NCBI RefSeq assembly: GCF_946479275.1
Contig: NZ_CAMLFE010000005.1
Location: forward strand, 124,001-188,000
Length of the DNA: 64,000 nucleotides
Source: an uncultured Bartonella sp.
Lineage (GTDB): Bacteria; Pseudomonadota; Alphaproteobacteria; Rhizobiales; Rhizobiaceae
Direction of reading: 5' to 3'
The notes under the pieces were generated by a model, which was not told the origin of the DNA, did not search any database, and worked only from the letters and a program-made list of their open reading frames with translations. Positions 16,872-25,678 of the stretch are shown here, piece after piece; the stretch's first letter is position 1; each line of letters begins with the position of its first letter. Both the position numbers and the translations under genes were made by a program.

Positions 16872-18236
16872 GTGAATAGAAATGCTGAAGTGACGAAATC
16901 CTATAAATTGGCCGCTATTTTTGCGATTTGCCTTGGTGTTATCATGGCAATGATCGACACCGGTATTACCAATACCGCCCTTCCCACAATTGCACAGGAA
17001 TTCAAAACCAGCGAAGCTTCAACCGTTTGGGCGGTGACAGCCTATCTTCTCTCCATGGTTGCAATGACACTTCCCTTCGCAAGCCTTGGCGAGGTGATCG
17101 GTTTTCGCATTATCTTCATTGTCGGGCTCATGGTTTTCACCCTCGCTTCGCTTCTTTGCGGGCTTTCATGGTCACTTCCAACACTGGTTGGCGCACGCAT
17201 TTTGCAAGGTATTGGTGCGGCCGGAATATTGAGCACCAACCTTCCCCTTATCCGCTTTACCTTTCCGCCGCAGAAACTGGGTGTCGGGCTTGGCATCAAT
17301 GCCATTTGCATGGGCGTGGGCTTTTCTTTAGGGCCGACACTCGCCTCACTTATTTTGTGGTTTACCACCTGGCATTGGCTGTTTTTGATGAATGTTCCAC
17401 TCGGCCTTGTGGCGCTTGCTATTTCCTTCCATTCACTGCCGAAAACACCCTTGAGCCACTATCGTTTTGATAATCTTGCCGCCTGTTTTTGCGGCATCGG
17501 TTTTGCCGCTCTCATCTTCGGCATTGGTGAATGTGCGCACCGCCAGCCGCTTTCCATGATTATTCCGACCTTTGTCATTTCATTTGTTGCAATTGCCGCA
17601 CTTATCATTCGCCAGAAAAACCACCCTGCCCCGTTTCTGGCCTTCGATCTCTTTTCCTCGCGGATTTTTACCCTTTCCATTCTTGCAGTCCTTTTTGCCT
17701 TTATCGCGCAAGGGATTGCTTTTGTGGCGCTTCCCTTCTCGTTCCAGATGTTGATGCATAAAAGCCAGTTTGCCACCGGCTTTCTCATTGCGCCGTGGCC
17801 TGCTTGCGCGGCACTCACCTCAACCTTTACCGGCAGGCTTTCCGACCATTTTTCACCGGTTCTTCTTGTTGCTATCGGCATGTTTTTATGCGCAAGCGGC
17901 ATGTTTTCCTTAAGCCTTCTTGGTGAGGGAACGCCGGTTCTTGTGATTGTGATCTGCATGATGGTGTGTGGATGCGGCATGGGCTTTTTCAATGCGCCCA
18001 ACCAGCGCGTTATCATGCTTTCAGCGCCTGCCGACAGAAGTGGCGCTGCCGGTGGCATTATGGGCATAGCAAGGCTTATCGGCCAATCGGTGGGAAGCAC
18101 ACTTGTTGCATTTTTCCTGATTGTCTCTTCCCATTACGGCTCGCGCTATGCTTTGTGGTGCGGCACAACCTGTTTTTTACTCGCCGTATTGACCGGTGGC
18201 TTGCGGCTCACAAGCGGAAAACATAAAAAATCATAA
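16872..18236 (+). CDS. MFS multidrug-type exporter (DHA2-like)
   Basis: The protein of about 454 residues has 12-14 hydrophobic segments. It shows the MFS hallmarks of the drug:H+ antiporter group: the TM1 motif MAMIDTGITNTALPTIA, WAVTAYLLSMVAM in TM2 and ARILQGIGAAGI in TM4 (motif B with Arg). The start is one of two neighbouring codons: GTG at 16872 has GAGA eight bases upstream, while TTG at 16866 adds two residues. It stands alone between the siderophore operon and the antiporter. Proximity to siderophore uptake could suggest catechol or siderophore export, but the sequence does not show substrate. Confidence 0.88.
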   Translation: MNRNAEVTKSYKLAAIFAICLGVIMAMIDTGITNTALPTIAQEFKTSEASTVWAVTAYLLSMVAMTLPFASLGEVIGFRIIFIVGLMVFTLASLLCGLSWSLPTLVGARILQGIGAAGILSTNLPLIRFTFPPQKLGVGLGINAICMGVGFSLGPTLASLILWFTTWHWLFLMNVPLGLVALAISFHSLPKTPLSHYRFDNLAACFCGIGFAALIFGIGECAHRQPLSMIIPTFVISFVAIAALIIRQKNHPAPFLAFDLFSSRIFTLSILAVLFAFIAQGIAFVALPFSFQMLMHKSQFATGFLIAPWPACAALTSTFTGRLSDHFSPVLLVAIGMFLCASGMFSLSLLGEGTPVLVIVICMMVCGCGMGFFNAPNQRVIMLSAPADRSGAAGGIMGIARLIGQSVGSTLVAFFLIVSSHYGSRYALWCGTTCFLLAVLTGGLRLTSGKHKKS

Positions 18237-18366
18237 AGCCCGCATTCTGTTTTTGGCGTTTTTTCAGGCCGTTCTTTTCAGGCTTTTCTTTTCTGCCATT
18301 CAAGCTACAACTTGCCGCTTACCGGCTTGGGAAGGTCGGGCAATAAGCCGTTTCAAAATTTCGCGC

Positions 18367-20007
18367 TCAACCGTTTGAAAAACGGGTTTCCAGAAGATCG
18401 ACTTCGCGGATCAATTTTGCAGTTGTTTCTTCCGAAAGCTGGTGACGACGGCCGAAAGCAAAATAGGTCTGGCGTTCGGCTTTCAAAGCTTCAAGGCGCA
18501 AACGCCGCTCGATTTCGGCAACCTTCTGCGTGTTGATCGCATCGGCATCCGAAACATTCTGGTCGGCCAGTCTTTCGCGATAGTTCGACATGACGCGCGC
18601 GCCGGCTGTTGTATAAAGGTCGGCATCGCTACGGCCTTCACCCCAATTGTGCACCGCCTGTTCAACCGCTTTGATGGCCGCCTCGGCAGCGGCAATATGG
18701 GCACGTTCTTCTTCCTTCTGATGGGAAGGTTCGGGCGGCAATTCCAAACCTTTGAGGAGATAGGGAAGCGAAACGCTTGCCATGACAAGCGAAATCAGAA
18801 TAACGCCGGTGGCAAGAAATATTGCAAGGTCGCGCGCAGGAAATGGCGAGCCATCGGGGAGGAAAAGCGGCAATGTCAAAACACCGGCAAGGGTGACTGT
18901 TCCACGAACACCGGCAAGCGATGTCACAGCAACCAGCCGCCAGCTTGGCACAAACGGTTTGAAACCGCGTCGATAGGCACGTGCAAGCGTAAAACGCAAA
19001 GAGACCCAAACCCAGATGAATCTGAGTAAGGCGAGCGCCAGATTAATGGCAATGACATAGACCACAAGCCAGATCGGTTCATGATGGCCGGTTTCCTGAA
19101 CCACAATTGCCGCGCCGCTTACAATATGGGGAAGCTGCTCACCCAAAATAACGAAGATGACACCATTGGCAACAAATTGCACTGTGTCCCAAACGGCAAG
19201 CCTGCGAATGCGCGTTAAAGCAAGGTTGCGCAAACTGTCTTCGGTAAAGCTCATGGAAATACCGGCAGCAACAGCGGCAAGGATTCCCGATGCATCCACC
19301 TGTTCGGCAGCAAGATAGGCAGCAAAAGGTGTGAGCAGGCTTACGACAATGTGGGAACCGGTTTCTTCACCGAATTTGTTGTTCCAGAAAGTGCTGACCC
19401 AAGTGACACAAAAGGTCGTTGCCGCGCCGATAATAAGACCGGCAACAGCCGTCCATAAAAAAGTTCCGAAAGCGGCAAGGAGCGAAAACGAGCCCGTCAT
19501 GGCAGCAGCCACAGCAAAGCGCATACTGACCAGACCTGATGCATCGTTCAACAGCGATTCACCTTCCAGAATGTGCATCAAACGCTTCGGAATGGGCGAG
19601 CGTTTGGCAATTGCTGTAACGGCCACAGGATCGGTTGGTGAAACGATGGCAGCAAGTGCAAAAGCCACCGAAAGCGGCATGGCCGGAATCATCCAATAAG
19701 TGAAAAAGCCGACCCCCAAAACCGTAAAGACAACAAGCCCCAGTGCCATTTCAAGCACGGTCCAGCGGTCGCGCCTTAAACCGTCTTTGGGAATGCGCCA
19801 GCCATCAAGAAACAGAAGTGGCGGCAAAAACAGCAGGAAAAACATTTCCGGCCGCAGTTTTACGCCCATGTCGCCGGCAAGTGAAACCAGTACACCGACA
19901 GCAATCTGGATAAATGGTAACGGAATGGGCAAAGGAAGTGCGCGCGATATTGCGCCGCTGAAAACAACAGCAACAAGCAATATCAATATCACAACAACCG
20001 ATTCCAC
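18367..20007 (-). CDS. Na+/H+ antiporter of the CPA1 family (YjcE/NhaP-like)
   Basis: The 546-residue protein has about 12 membrane helices over the first 410 residues and a cytoplasmic tail of about 130 residues. CPA1 hallmarks are present: LLFLPPLLFLDGW, ALAAIVSPTDPVAV (unwound helix region), EGESLLNDASGLV with the ion-binding Asp, and GVRGTVTLAGVLTLP with a conserved Arg. The GTG start at 20007 has AAAGGG upstream. The soluble tail is rich in charged helices. It exchanges Na+ or K+ for protons at the inner membrane. The convergent MFS gene ends 130 bp away. Confidence 0.92.
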   Translation of the reverse strand: MESVVVILILLVAVVFSGAISRALPLPIPLPFIQIAVGVLVSLAGDMGVKLRPEMFFLLFLPPLLFLDGWRIPKDGLRRDRWTVLEMALGLVVFTVLGVGFFTYWMIPAMPLSVAFALAAIVSPTDPVAVTAIAKRSPIPKRLMHILEGESLLNDASGLVSMRFAVAAAMTGSFSLLAAFGTFLWTAVAGLIIGAATTFCVTWVSTFWNNKFGEETGSHIVVSLLTPFAAYLAAEQVDASGILAAVAAGISMSFTEDSLRNLALTRIRRLAVWDTVQFVANGVIFVILGEQLPHIVSGAAIVVQETGHHEPIWLVVYVIAINLALALLRFIWVWVSLRFTLARAYRRGFKPFVPSWRLVAVTSLAGVRGTVTLAGVLTLPLFLPDGSPFPARDLAIFLATGVILISLVMASVSLPYLLKGLELPPEPSHQKEEERAHIAAAEAAIKAVEQAVHNWGEGRSDADLYTTAGARVMSNYRERLADQNVSDADAINTQKVAEIERRLRLEALKAERQTYFAFGRRHQLSEETTAKLIREVDLLETRFSNG

Positions 20008-21030
20008 CCTTGAACCCTTTCACAGACAAAACGTTTCGATGCAATTTAGGCAATGAACAGTTTCAATAAGATAAACAAAAAACCGGAACTCATGAAAGAA
20101 GCCTGAAAAAATTCTTCTGCTTGATCCGGATAAATGTCATGAGCGGCAATAATGGTAAATTGTAGGCAGTTTTTCTTCTATTCAATGAAAAATAATGGTA
20201 CTTCATCAAAATTCTGTAACTCTTTGAAATCTGACTGTTACCCGAAAAAACATCCACTCAAAGAAACGCGCCGTCAGTTGCGGCTTCTTCAGACTTTTGA
20301 AAAAATGCTTAATCATGATGTTTTTATGTTGAGAAGAGTTTGCCCGACTTTTTAAAAGCAATGCGCCATGTTCCATGTTGTTGGCTTGCTGTGCAACGTT
20401 GCGGATGTTTAAAAACGCATAATTGGAAAAGACTTTTATCATCTTGGGCTTTTATATTTTGAATAAGTCTGCCCGGCCTTCAATCAAAAGAATGGAACAC
20501 AAAAAAACGGCTGAGTTCGCGGCTTGCGGGTCAAAGCCATGACGGATTTTAAAAAACGAAATCGTAATATTTCCCCTCTTGCCGACACCCTGTTCAAACT
20601 TTTTAAAAAGACTGATAAAATAGGAAGCCTGTTAATGGGGTTTCCCCTTCTCGTCATCAAGAGGTTTTATCGTCCTTGATGCGTGGGGAAAAGACCGGTT
20701 TTTACCGAGAATGCAGGCTATTTTCACTTTTCTATTTCTTTTTTATTTCCCGCAATTTTTAACCTTCAAAACAAAACAGATTAGCGTGTTTAAGGCTTTA
20801 TCATAGAAATGCCGGTCTTATTATCCGCACAATAGCTTTAAGTGAACAGTAATAAAGAACTTCATTTCATAATTTCGGCATGATTGTTCAAGTGTTAATT
20901 TTATTAAAAACGTATTTTATATTTTATACTTTGTTATAAAATTAAAATATGATATTATTTATCAGATGTTTAGAGGTTTAACAATATTGTGTAGCATGTA
21001 AATTCGGGTAACAATACGGGAGAAACAGTG
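20008..21030. other. 1-kb AT-rich intergenic region
   Basis: I find no supported gene in this region. It is increasingly AT-rich toward 20.9 kb, just before the orphan gene at 21031. Short open frames (e.g. 20152-20355) lack ribosome sites. It may contain the orphan's promoter, but no clear -35/-10 pair stands out. Confidence 0.4.
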
Positions 21031-21750
21031 ATGGCGATGACACCGGTTCAGAATTTGAAATTCGCTTCTGTCAAAATCTTGCAAGAGAGGATTGATCAGA
21101 ACGAACAACAAGCCAAACGCGCTCCCACGACGACGGAACAGATTTTTAAAGCCAAAGAAACAGGCTCTCCTTTGAAAGCGGAAGAAAAATCGACTTATGA
21201 CAAAATCCGCAGCAAGATAGCAGGCGCTACGGTATTTGATAATAGCCGTATGAGCAAAAGCGAATTCAAAGCAAAAATACTGAAAGAAATAGCAAGGAGC
21301 CTCGGCATTGATCTTGATAAAGGTGGAGCAGATCTTAAACGTCTGGCCAATTTTATCCGCGGCAAATTGGCTTACATGAAATCTCAAGACCCGGTAGGTT
21401 ATGAAGAATTTATGGAAGGCATCACTAAAAGGCTCGGCCTTGATAAATTAGGCTTGAAGGCGGAAGACGTTGTCGAGGCAATGGCTGACCCATCTTCACA
21501 AAAGGCTGAAGAAGTTGACCAAATGCTTGATGTCTATTTCGGGAAAGATGGTGAAGCCTCTTCTGAGGTTGACAGTGAACTCAACGATATCAAAGAAGTT
21601 CTGAACCGGAACGGAGACAATTCCGCAACCGGAAAAGCGGCCGAACAACTTGGCAACGCATCATCCAATGCTTCAGCGCCAAACGAGATTTTGACTGATC
21701 AGCCGACCGGCACTTATATGCCGAAAAGCTTCCCACCTGCGAGAAGATAA
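21031..21750 (+). CDS. Unrecognised 239-residue hydrophilic protein
   Basis: I do not recognise this protein. It has no signal peptide and no membrane segment. It is rich in Lys, Glu and Ala and appears mostly helical in residues 1-170, with repeated Leu/Ile heptad-like spacing (IARSLGIDLDKGG, ITKRLGLDKLGLKAEDVVEAM). The tail of about 70 residues is Asn/Ser/Pro-rich and probably disordered, ending KSFPPARR. GGGAGA precedes the ATG at 21031; GTG at 21028 is an alternative. It stands alone after 1 kb of AT-rich DNA and next to the prophage, so horizontal acquisition is possible. The basic C-terminus is faintly reminiscent of type IV secretion signals, which is speculation. Confidence 0.75.
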   Translation: MAMTPVQNLKFASVKILQERIDQNEQQAKRAPTTTEQIFKAKETGSPLKAEEKSTYDKIRSKIAGATVFDNSRMSKSEFKAKILKEIARSLGIDLDKGGADLKRLANFIRGKLAYMKSQDPVGYEEFMEGITKRLGLDKLGLKAEDVVEAMADPSSQKAEEVDQMLDVYFGKDGEASSEVDSELNDIKEVLNRNGDNSATGKAAEQLGNASSNASAPNEILTDQPTGTYMPKSFPPARR

Positions 21751-22349
21751 TTGCTTTTATAGCACTCATCACGCGATTACCTGTTTTTAAAAAACTGCAT
21801 TTTTGGAGAATTGTGTTACCGGATTAGAAAATAGTGTGACGAATGGCAGCAGCTCTGCGTTTAACATGAAGCGCAATGGCCGGAACCTGTAAAGTCGGAA
21901 GTTGGTAGAAATGATTTTTTAAACCCGAAAAACGAAACGTTAAAAGCAGCAGAACACCGGCATTTGGGAAATGCTGTTCGAGTTTTAACGATAAAGTTTT
22001 TATGCAAGCTCGGTAATTTTTCCTACCCGCAAATGGTTTTTCAGGCTTTTGAGATGAGGCTTTATAACACCCCAAGAAAAACGGTTTCCGGAAGCAATGG
22101 CAGATTTTACGAAGTTTCTTGTGACAGTAACAAATAACTTATTGTTGCGCTTCATCGCATATATTCTTGGAAGTCCAACATGTCCGATCGGCTATCGCTT
22201 CTTCGTGGCATTCAATCAAGTTTAGGTAAACTATGTGCACAGGCAAACTGTTCAGCATCTAAAAGCAAAAATTATTTTTCGCATATTTTTTATTGTCGGA
22301 CAGCTCTTACAATGCGGCGACGGTTATATTTTGAAGACAGGGAAATGAA
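21751..22349. other. Intergenic region at the left prophage border
   Basis: No gene is supported here. TGTCCGA near 22180 and TCGGACA near 22294 form distant inverted half-sites that could be regulatory. The left prophage boundary probably lies in this stretch, but I could not identify a repeat matching the right border. Confidence 0.4.
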
Positions 22350-22715
22350 TTGGATACGCGAAATAAAATGGATTTGGAAAATAAAATAAAATTGTGGGTG
22401 AAAGACCAGTTAAAGCCTATGCCGCGAGGAACTATGAAAAAATTGGCGGATTATTTAAACATAACCCCGACCAAATTAACGCGCTTGTTGAACCTGGAGG
22501 CTGGCAAAGAACCCCGCTCAATGCGGGTGGAAGAGTTTTTGAAGATAGTCGAATTTTTTGGTAAATGGCCAGATAATTTAGCATCGTCCATTTTCCCTGA
22601 TTGCAGGAAACAGCATTTAATAACTATGTTTGACGCTGTTTCGCCCGAATGGCAGCAAGCGATCATTGCGATGGTTGAGGCGTTAGTCCAGAGCCACAAA
22701 AGCCCTGAAAAATGA
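22350..22715 (+). CDS. Small phage HTH-like regulator, unrecognised
   Basis: The protein is about 121 residues. Residues 25-50 (RGTMKKLADYLNITPTKLTRLLN) fit a Cro/CI-type helix-turn-helix. The C-terminal part (FDAVSPEWQQAIIAMVEALV) resembles the short helical tail of the convergent HTH protein at 22787-23107 (FSQASPDMRAAILTLLRAI), so the two may be paralogues. The TTG at 22350 has AGGGA upstream; an ATG at 22368 is an alternative. It faces the leftward repressor cluster and could be a Cro-like or anti-repressor component. Confidence 0.72.
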   Translation: MDTRNKMDLENKIKLWVKDQLKPMPRGTMKKLADYLNITPTKLTRLLNLEAGKEPRSMRVEEFLKIVEFFGKWPDNLASSIFPDCRKQHLITMFDAVSPEWQQAIIAMVEALVQSHKSPEK

Positions 22716-22725
22716 CCACACGCCG

Positions 22726-22752
22726 CATCGATCATTCTGCGATGGTTTTTTA
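22726..22752 (+). terminator. Weak rho-independent terminator candidate
   Basis: CATCG (22726-22730) pairs with CGATG (22740-22744), followed by G and six T. The stem is short, so it is only plausible. It would end the 22350 gene. Confidence 0.35.
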
Positions 22753-22786
22753 CAGAAAACCACCAAAAGGCGGCCAGATATTTTAT

Positions 22787-23107
22787 TCATTTTGCGCCGG
22801 TTATTGCGCGCAAAAGCGTCAAGATTGCAGCTCGCATGTCAGGTGAGGCTTGTGAAAAAAGCTTAAGAAATTCTTCTTCAGCAGAAATATCAATACCGTA
22901 TAAAACATAAGATACACTTGTACCCACTTCTGAACATATTTCCGCGAGCGCTTCAGCGCGTGGGTTTTTCTTTTCTTTCATAATCGAAAAAACATAGCCG
23001 GGAGCTTTGCCGCAAGCGATAGAAATCGCCCGCATCGACTTGCCGCTCTCTTCGATTTTTTGTGCCAAACGTATACGCCAGTCATCATAAATTTGTGGTT
23101 CTGACAA
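22787..23107 (-). CDS. Small Cro/CI-type HTH regulator
   Basis: The protein is 106 residues. The helix-turn-helix (SMRAISIACGKAPGYVFSIM) is at about residues 24-43, and the fold continues to an SVSYVLYGID segment typical of phage XRE repressors without a protease domain. The TTG start is supported by an excellent AGGAGG six bases upstream. It lies at the promoter-distal end of the leftward immunity region, separated by 76 bp from the S24 repressor gene. Its C-terminal helix resembles that of the protein at 22350. Confidence 0.82.
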   Translation of the reverse strand: MSEPQIYDDWRIRLAQKIEESGKSMRAISIACGKAPGYVFSIMKEKKNPRAEALAEICSEVGTSVSYVLYGIDISAEEEFLKLFSQASPDMRAAILTLLRAITGAK

Positions 23108-23183
23108 ATTTTCCTCCTACCAATTCATAACAGAGTGTCAGCAAGGGGTGTGCTCAACACCTTTTTTTACCCCGCTCAGTAGC

Positions 23184-24047
23184 CTAACTTTCTACCAACA
23201 AGCGCAACGCTTGACGTGGAAAAATTGCGAATATTTCGCCTATCCATTCCAGCTTAACGCCTTCCATCGGTCTGGCATTCCACGAAACGAGATTGACGCC
23301 ATCTGCACCGCGCATAATCGTTTTAATGAAACGGCGACCATCACTTGTTTGAACAACAGCTTCTTCACCATAAAAAGCTTCAAGCGGCTTCGTCTGGTTT
23401 CGATATACGATGATGATATGGCCTTCCCGATAAACCGGTAACATCAAATCCCCACGAACCCGAAAAGCCACCATATCAGCAGGCATTGAAAAGGGAATCT
23501 CGATGACACCTAATCCGTCGGGAGACATCTCTCCGAAATCCGGTTCAATTTTTCCCCCTGCTCCGACATATCCCATCAAGGGAACATAGCTTTTAGACAG
23601 GCTTTCCGTGTTTCGGGTAATCTCGCTTTTTCCAGTGATAGCGTTATAAATTTCAGTTATTTTATCGCGATGCTCGCCACGCGGGTCTGCGCCTGCAAAC
23701 CACCGACTGACACTTGCCTGCGCCACAGAAAGCTTTTCTGCAAGATCAGCTTGCTTCCAGCCGGTTGCTTCCATAATAAAACTTAATTTTTCGTCGATTT
23801 TTCTTTTGTAGCGATTTCCGGCAGCATCTTTTCTTCCGCTTAACAACCAATCTGTTGTAACACCAAACCGCTTTGCATAGAGCTCTAACGCATTGCGACT
23901 TATCCCACGATTACCATTTTCATGGCCAGCATAAGTACGATAATTCATGCCTAAAGCCGTAGCTGCTTCGGTAGCAGAGAGAAAACCGGCGGCTTTTCTC
24001 GCTGCTTTTAGTCTATTGCCGATTTCTTTGTTCTTCTCTTCTTCCAT
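23184..24047 (-). CDS. CI-like repressor with two HTH domains and an S24 domain lacking the catalytic Ser
   Basis: The protein is 287 residues from the ATG at 24047, chosen for the AGGAG seven bases upstream. HTH 1 (ATEAATALGMNYRTYAGHE) and HTH 2 (KQADLAEKLSVAQASVSRWF) are followed by an S24/LexA-type fold (SYVPLMGYVGAGG, VAFRVRGDLMLPVYREGH). In active S24 proteins the motif is GDSM; here it is GDLM (Leu201, codon TTG at 23445-23447, one base from TCG Ser). The downstream Lys region (RRFIKTI) is present. Self-cleavage after RecA activation should therefore be lost, giving a non-inducible repressor or a purely oligomerising domain. Two tandem HTH domains are also unusual for this family. Confidence 0.86.
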   Translation of the reverse strand: MEEEKNKEIGNRLKAARKAAGFLSATEAATALGMNYRTYAGHENGNRGISRNALELYAKRFGVTTDWLLSGRKDAAGNRYKRKIDEKLSFIMEATGWKQADLAEKLSVAQASVSRWFAGADPRGEHRDKITEIYNAITGKSEITRNTESLSKSYVPLMGYVGAGGKIEPDFGEMSPDGLGVIEIPFSMPADMVAFRVRGDLMLPVYREGHIIIVYRNQTKPLEAFYGEEAVVQTSDGRRFIKTIMRGADGVNLVSWNARPMEGVKLEWIGEIFAIFPRQALRLLVES

Positions 24048-24085
24048 GCCCCACTCCTGCACCAAAAACTATGGATAGACCGCCA

Positions 24086-24730
24086 CTAAAGTCCTTCGCC
24101 AGCCAAGGCTATATAATGCACTGAAAGAACATGTTGATGTGGAAAAACCAGTTCGTTCGCCGGATTTAATTGTGTAAGCACCAGCTCTTTTTCATTATGG
24201 CGAATAAAGCGCTTGATGAATGCCGTTGGAAAACTATCCTCTTCCCTCATCATTATTTGGGCAACGACATAATCGCCTTTTTTTACTCTTCGCAATGTAT
24301 CGATATAAACAATTTCACCATCTTCATAGCGCGGGGACATTGTGTCACCTGCGACCTCCACGCCATAAGCGTTTTTCACATTCAATAATTGGGGCGGGCA
24401 AGGCACCTCAAACAACTTTTTACCGTCAAAAGCAAACTCGCCGTTTATTCCCGCTACCGCTTGCCCATAAACGGGAATGAGCTTTATTGCTGGTCTGTCA
24501 GATATCTGCCGGCTATCGCATTCCCCCACATCTTTATCTCCAACTAGAAGCCATTCCAGCGAGACATTAAGTGCTCCGGCAATATCTTCAAGAGTGTTCG
24601 GGCGCGGGTGAGTCGCTCCAGATTCCCACTGGGCAACCGCGTTACGTGTCTTGCCAACAGCTCTTGCTAACTCTTCTTGCGTCATCTTCGCTGCAATGCG
24701 CGAATTTTTTATACGTTCTTTCAAATCCAT
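24086..24730 (-). CDS. CI-like repressor with S24 domain, Ser-to-Thr at the nucleophile
   Basis: The protein is about 214 residues from the ATG at 24730. An N-terminal XRE HTH (MTQEELARAVGKTRNAVAQWE) is followed by an S24 domain (KLIPVYGQAVAG, VEVAGDTMSPRYEDGEIVYID, AFIKRFIRH). The nucleophile position is Thr130 (ACA at 24341-24343, one base from TCA Ser), with the catalytic Lys apparently conserved. Thr might support slow cleavage or none. An ATG at 24763 would add 11 residues; neither start has a clear ribosome site, so a leaderless message is possible. It sits 38 bp upstream of the two-HTH repressor and is probably co-transcribed with it. Confidence 0.86.
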   Translation of the reverse strand: MDLKERIKNSRIAAKMTQEELARAVGKTRNAVAQWESGATHPRPNTLEDIAGALNVSLEWLLVGDKDVGECDSRQISDRPAIKLIPVYGQAVAGINGEFAFDGKKLFEVPCPPQLLNVKNAYGVEVAGDTMSPRYEDGEIVYIDTLRRVKKGDYVVAQIMMREEDSFPTAFIKRFIRHNEKELVLTQLNPANELVFPHQHVLSVHYIALAGEGL

Positions 24731-25117
24731 AGTTTTGTTTAGAAAAAGTACATTTTGCACCATCAGTTTTATTTATATCGTGTAGAATGTCACTTCACTA
24801 CTAAAATATCCATTAAAAGCGATTGGCGTCGTTGGCTTTTATAAAAGCAATCAAGCAAAAATGACATTGTTGGTCATTAGCCGATGAAATCGGTAACCCC
24901 TTCGCGAGTAACGAGGCGATAGGTGATTAAGAGACCGCCAGAACGTATAATAAACCTATGATAGAAGTCGGGAGACTATATATATTTCATTCATTTTTAA
25001 GCCGGTTCGGTTGGCTGTGTTGTTGAAGCTATTCTGTCATGAAACAATGTAATCTCTTTAGAAAAGACTATACAACGCGGGTTTTCTTGAATCCGTGCAG
25101 AAAAAAAGCGCTGTCAA
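24731..25117. other. Intergenic region within the immunity block
   Basis: These 387 bp lie between two leftward genes. No ORF is supported. They probably hold the promoter for the S24 repressor pair. A short inverted repeat occurs near 24882-24896 (AGCCGATGAAATCGGT). Confidence 0.35.
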
Positions 25118-25678
25118 TTAATCTTCTTCCGGTCTGGTGGCGCAATCGGAACCGATAAAGAGGATTTCTTCACGGCTCATGGTAATTGGCGGGTCGTTTT
25201 CGTGTTCCACTTCTGCCTGAGCCGTGCGCATGAAAAGGGCAAACCTTGAAAGATCGAATGTCTCATCCGTCATCGGGCTTGAACGATAAAGTTTCCAAGC
25301 CAGTGCCTCAATTTTTTCAGTCCTCGAATGGTGCTCCAAACTTTTCAGATAAGGTTTTATGTCGCCCCACGAGAAATGGTCTGTTTCATCGTGCTTTTTT
25401 CCTGCATTATCGGCTTGCTTAACCGGCTTTTTTTGATGTAGCCCTGCGGATTTTTGGCTATCCAAAGTTTTCCCCGTCATACCGGCAGGTTTGCTTTGAC
25501 CCTGATCTATTTCTGCGCGACTTGTTTCTTTGCTATTTCCACCTTCTTTACCGAAAGACGGTTTTATTTTTTGATTAAAACTTGAACCATGTTCCGGCGA
25601 GCCTTTTTGTTTATCAGGAGGCCGAAGAATTCCGGCTTGTGGCTTTGAAGTTTTCCCATAATTTTTAGGCTTTTTCAT
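25118..25678 (-). CDS. Unrecognised phage protein with disordered basic N-terminus and helical C-terminal domain
   Basis: The protein is 186 residues from the ATG at 25678, which has GAGGG upstream; ATG 25687 and TTG 25708 are alternatives. Residues 1-110 are Lys/Gly/Pro/Gln-rich and probably disordered. Residues 115-186 form a compact acidic region (HFSWGDIKPYLKSLE, KIEALAWKLYRSS, TFDLSRFALFMRTAQAEVE). I do not recognise it. It sits within the leftward immunity region, and its upstream DNA carries a dense array of TGACA half-sites, so it is probably repressor-controlled. It could be a moron or a regulator. Confidence 0.68.
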   Translation of the reverse strand: MKKPKNYGKTSKPQAGILRPPDKQKGSPEHGSSFNQKIKPSFGKEGGNSKETSRAEIDQGQSKPAGMTGKTLDSQKSAGLHQKKPVKQADNAGKKHDETDHFSWGDIKPYLKSLEHHSRTEKIEALAWKLYRSSPMTDETFDLSRFALFMRTAQAEVEHENDPPITMSREEILFIGSDCATRPEED

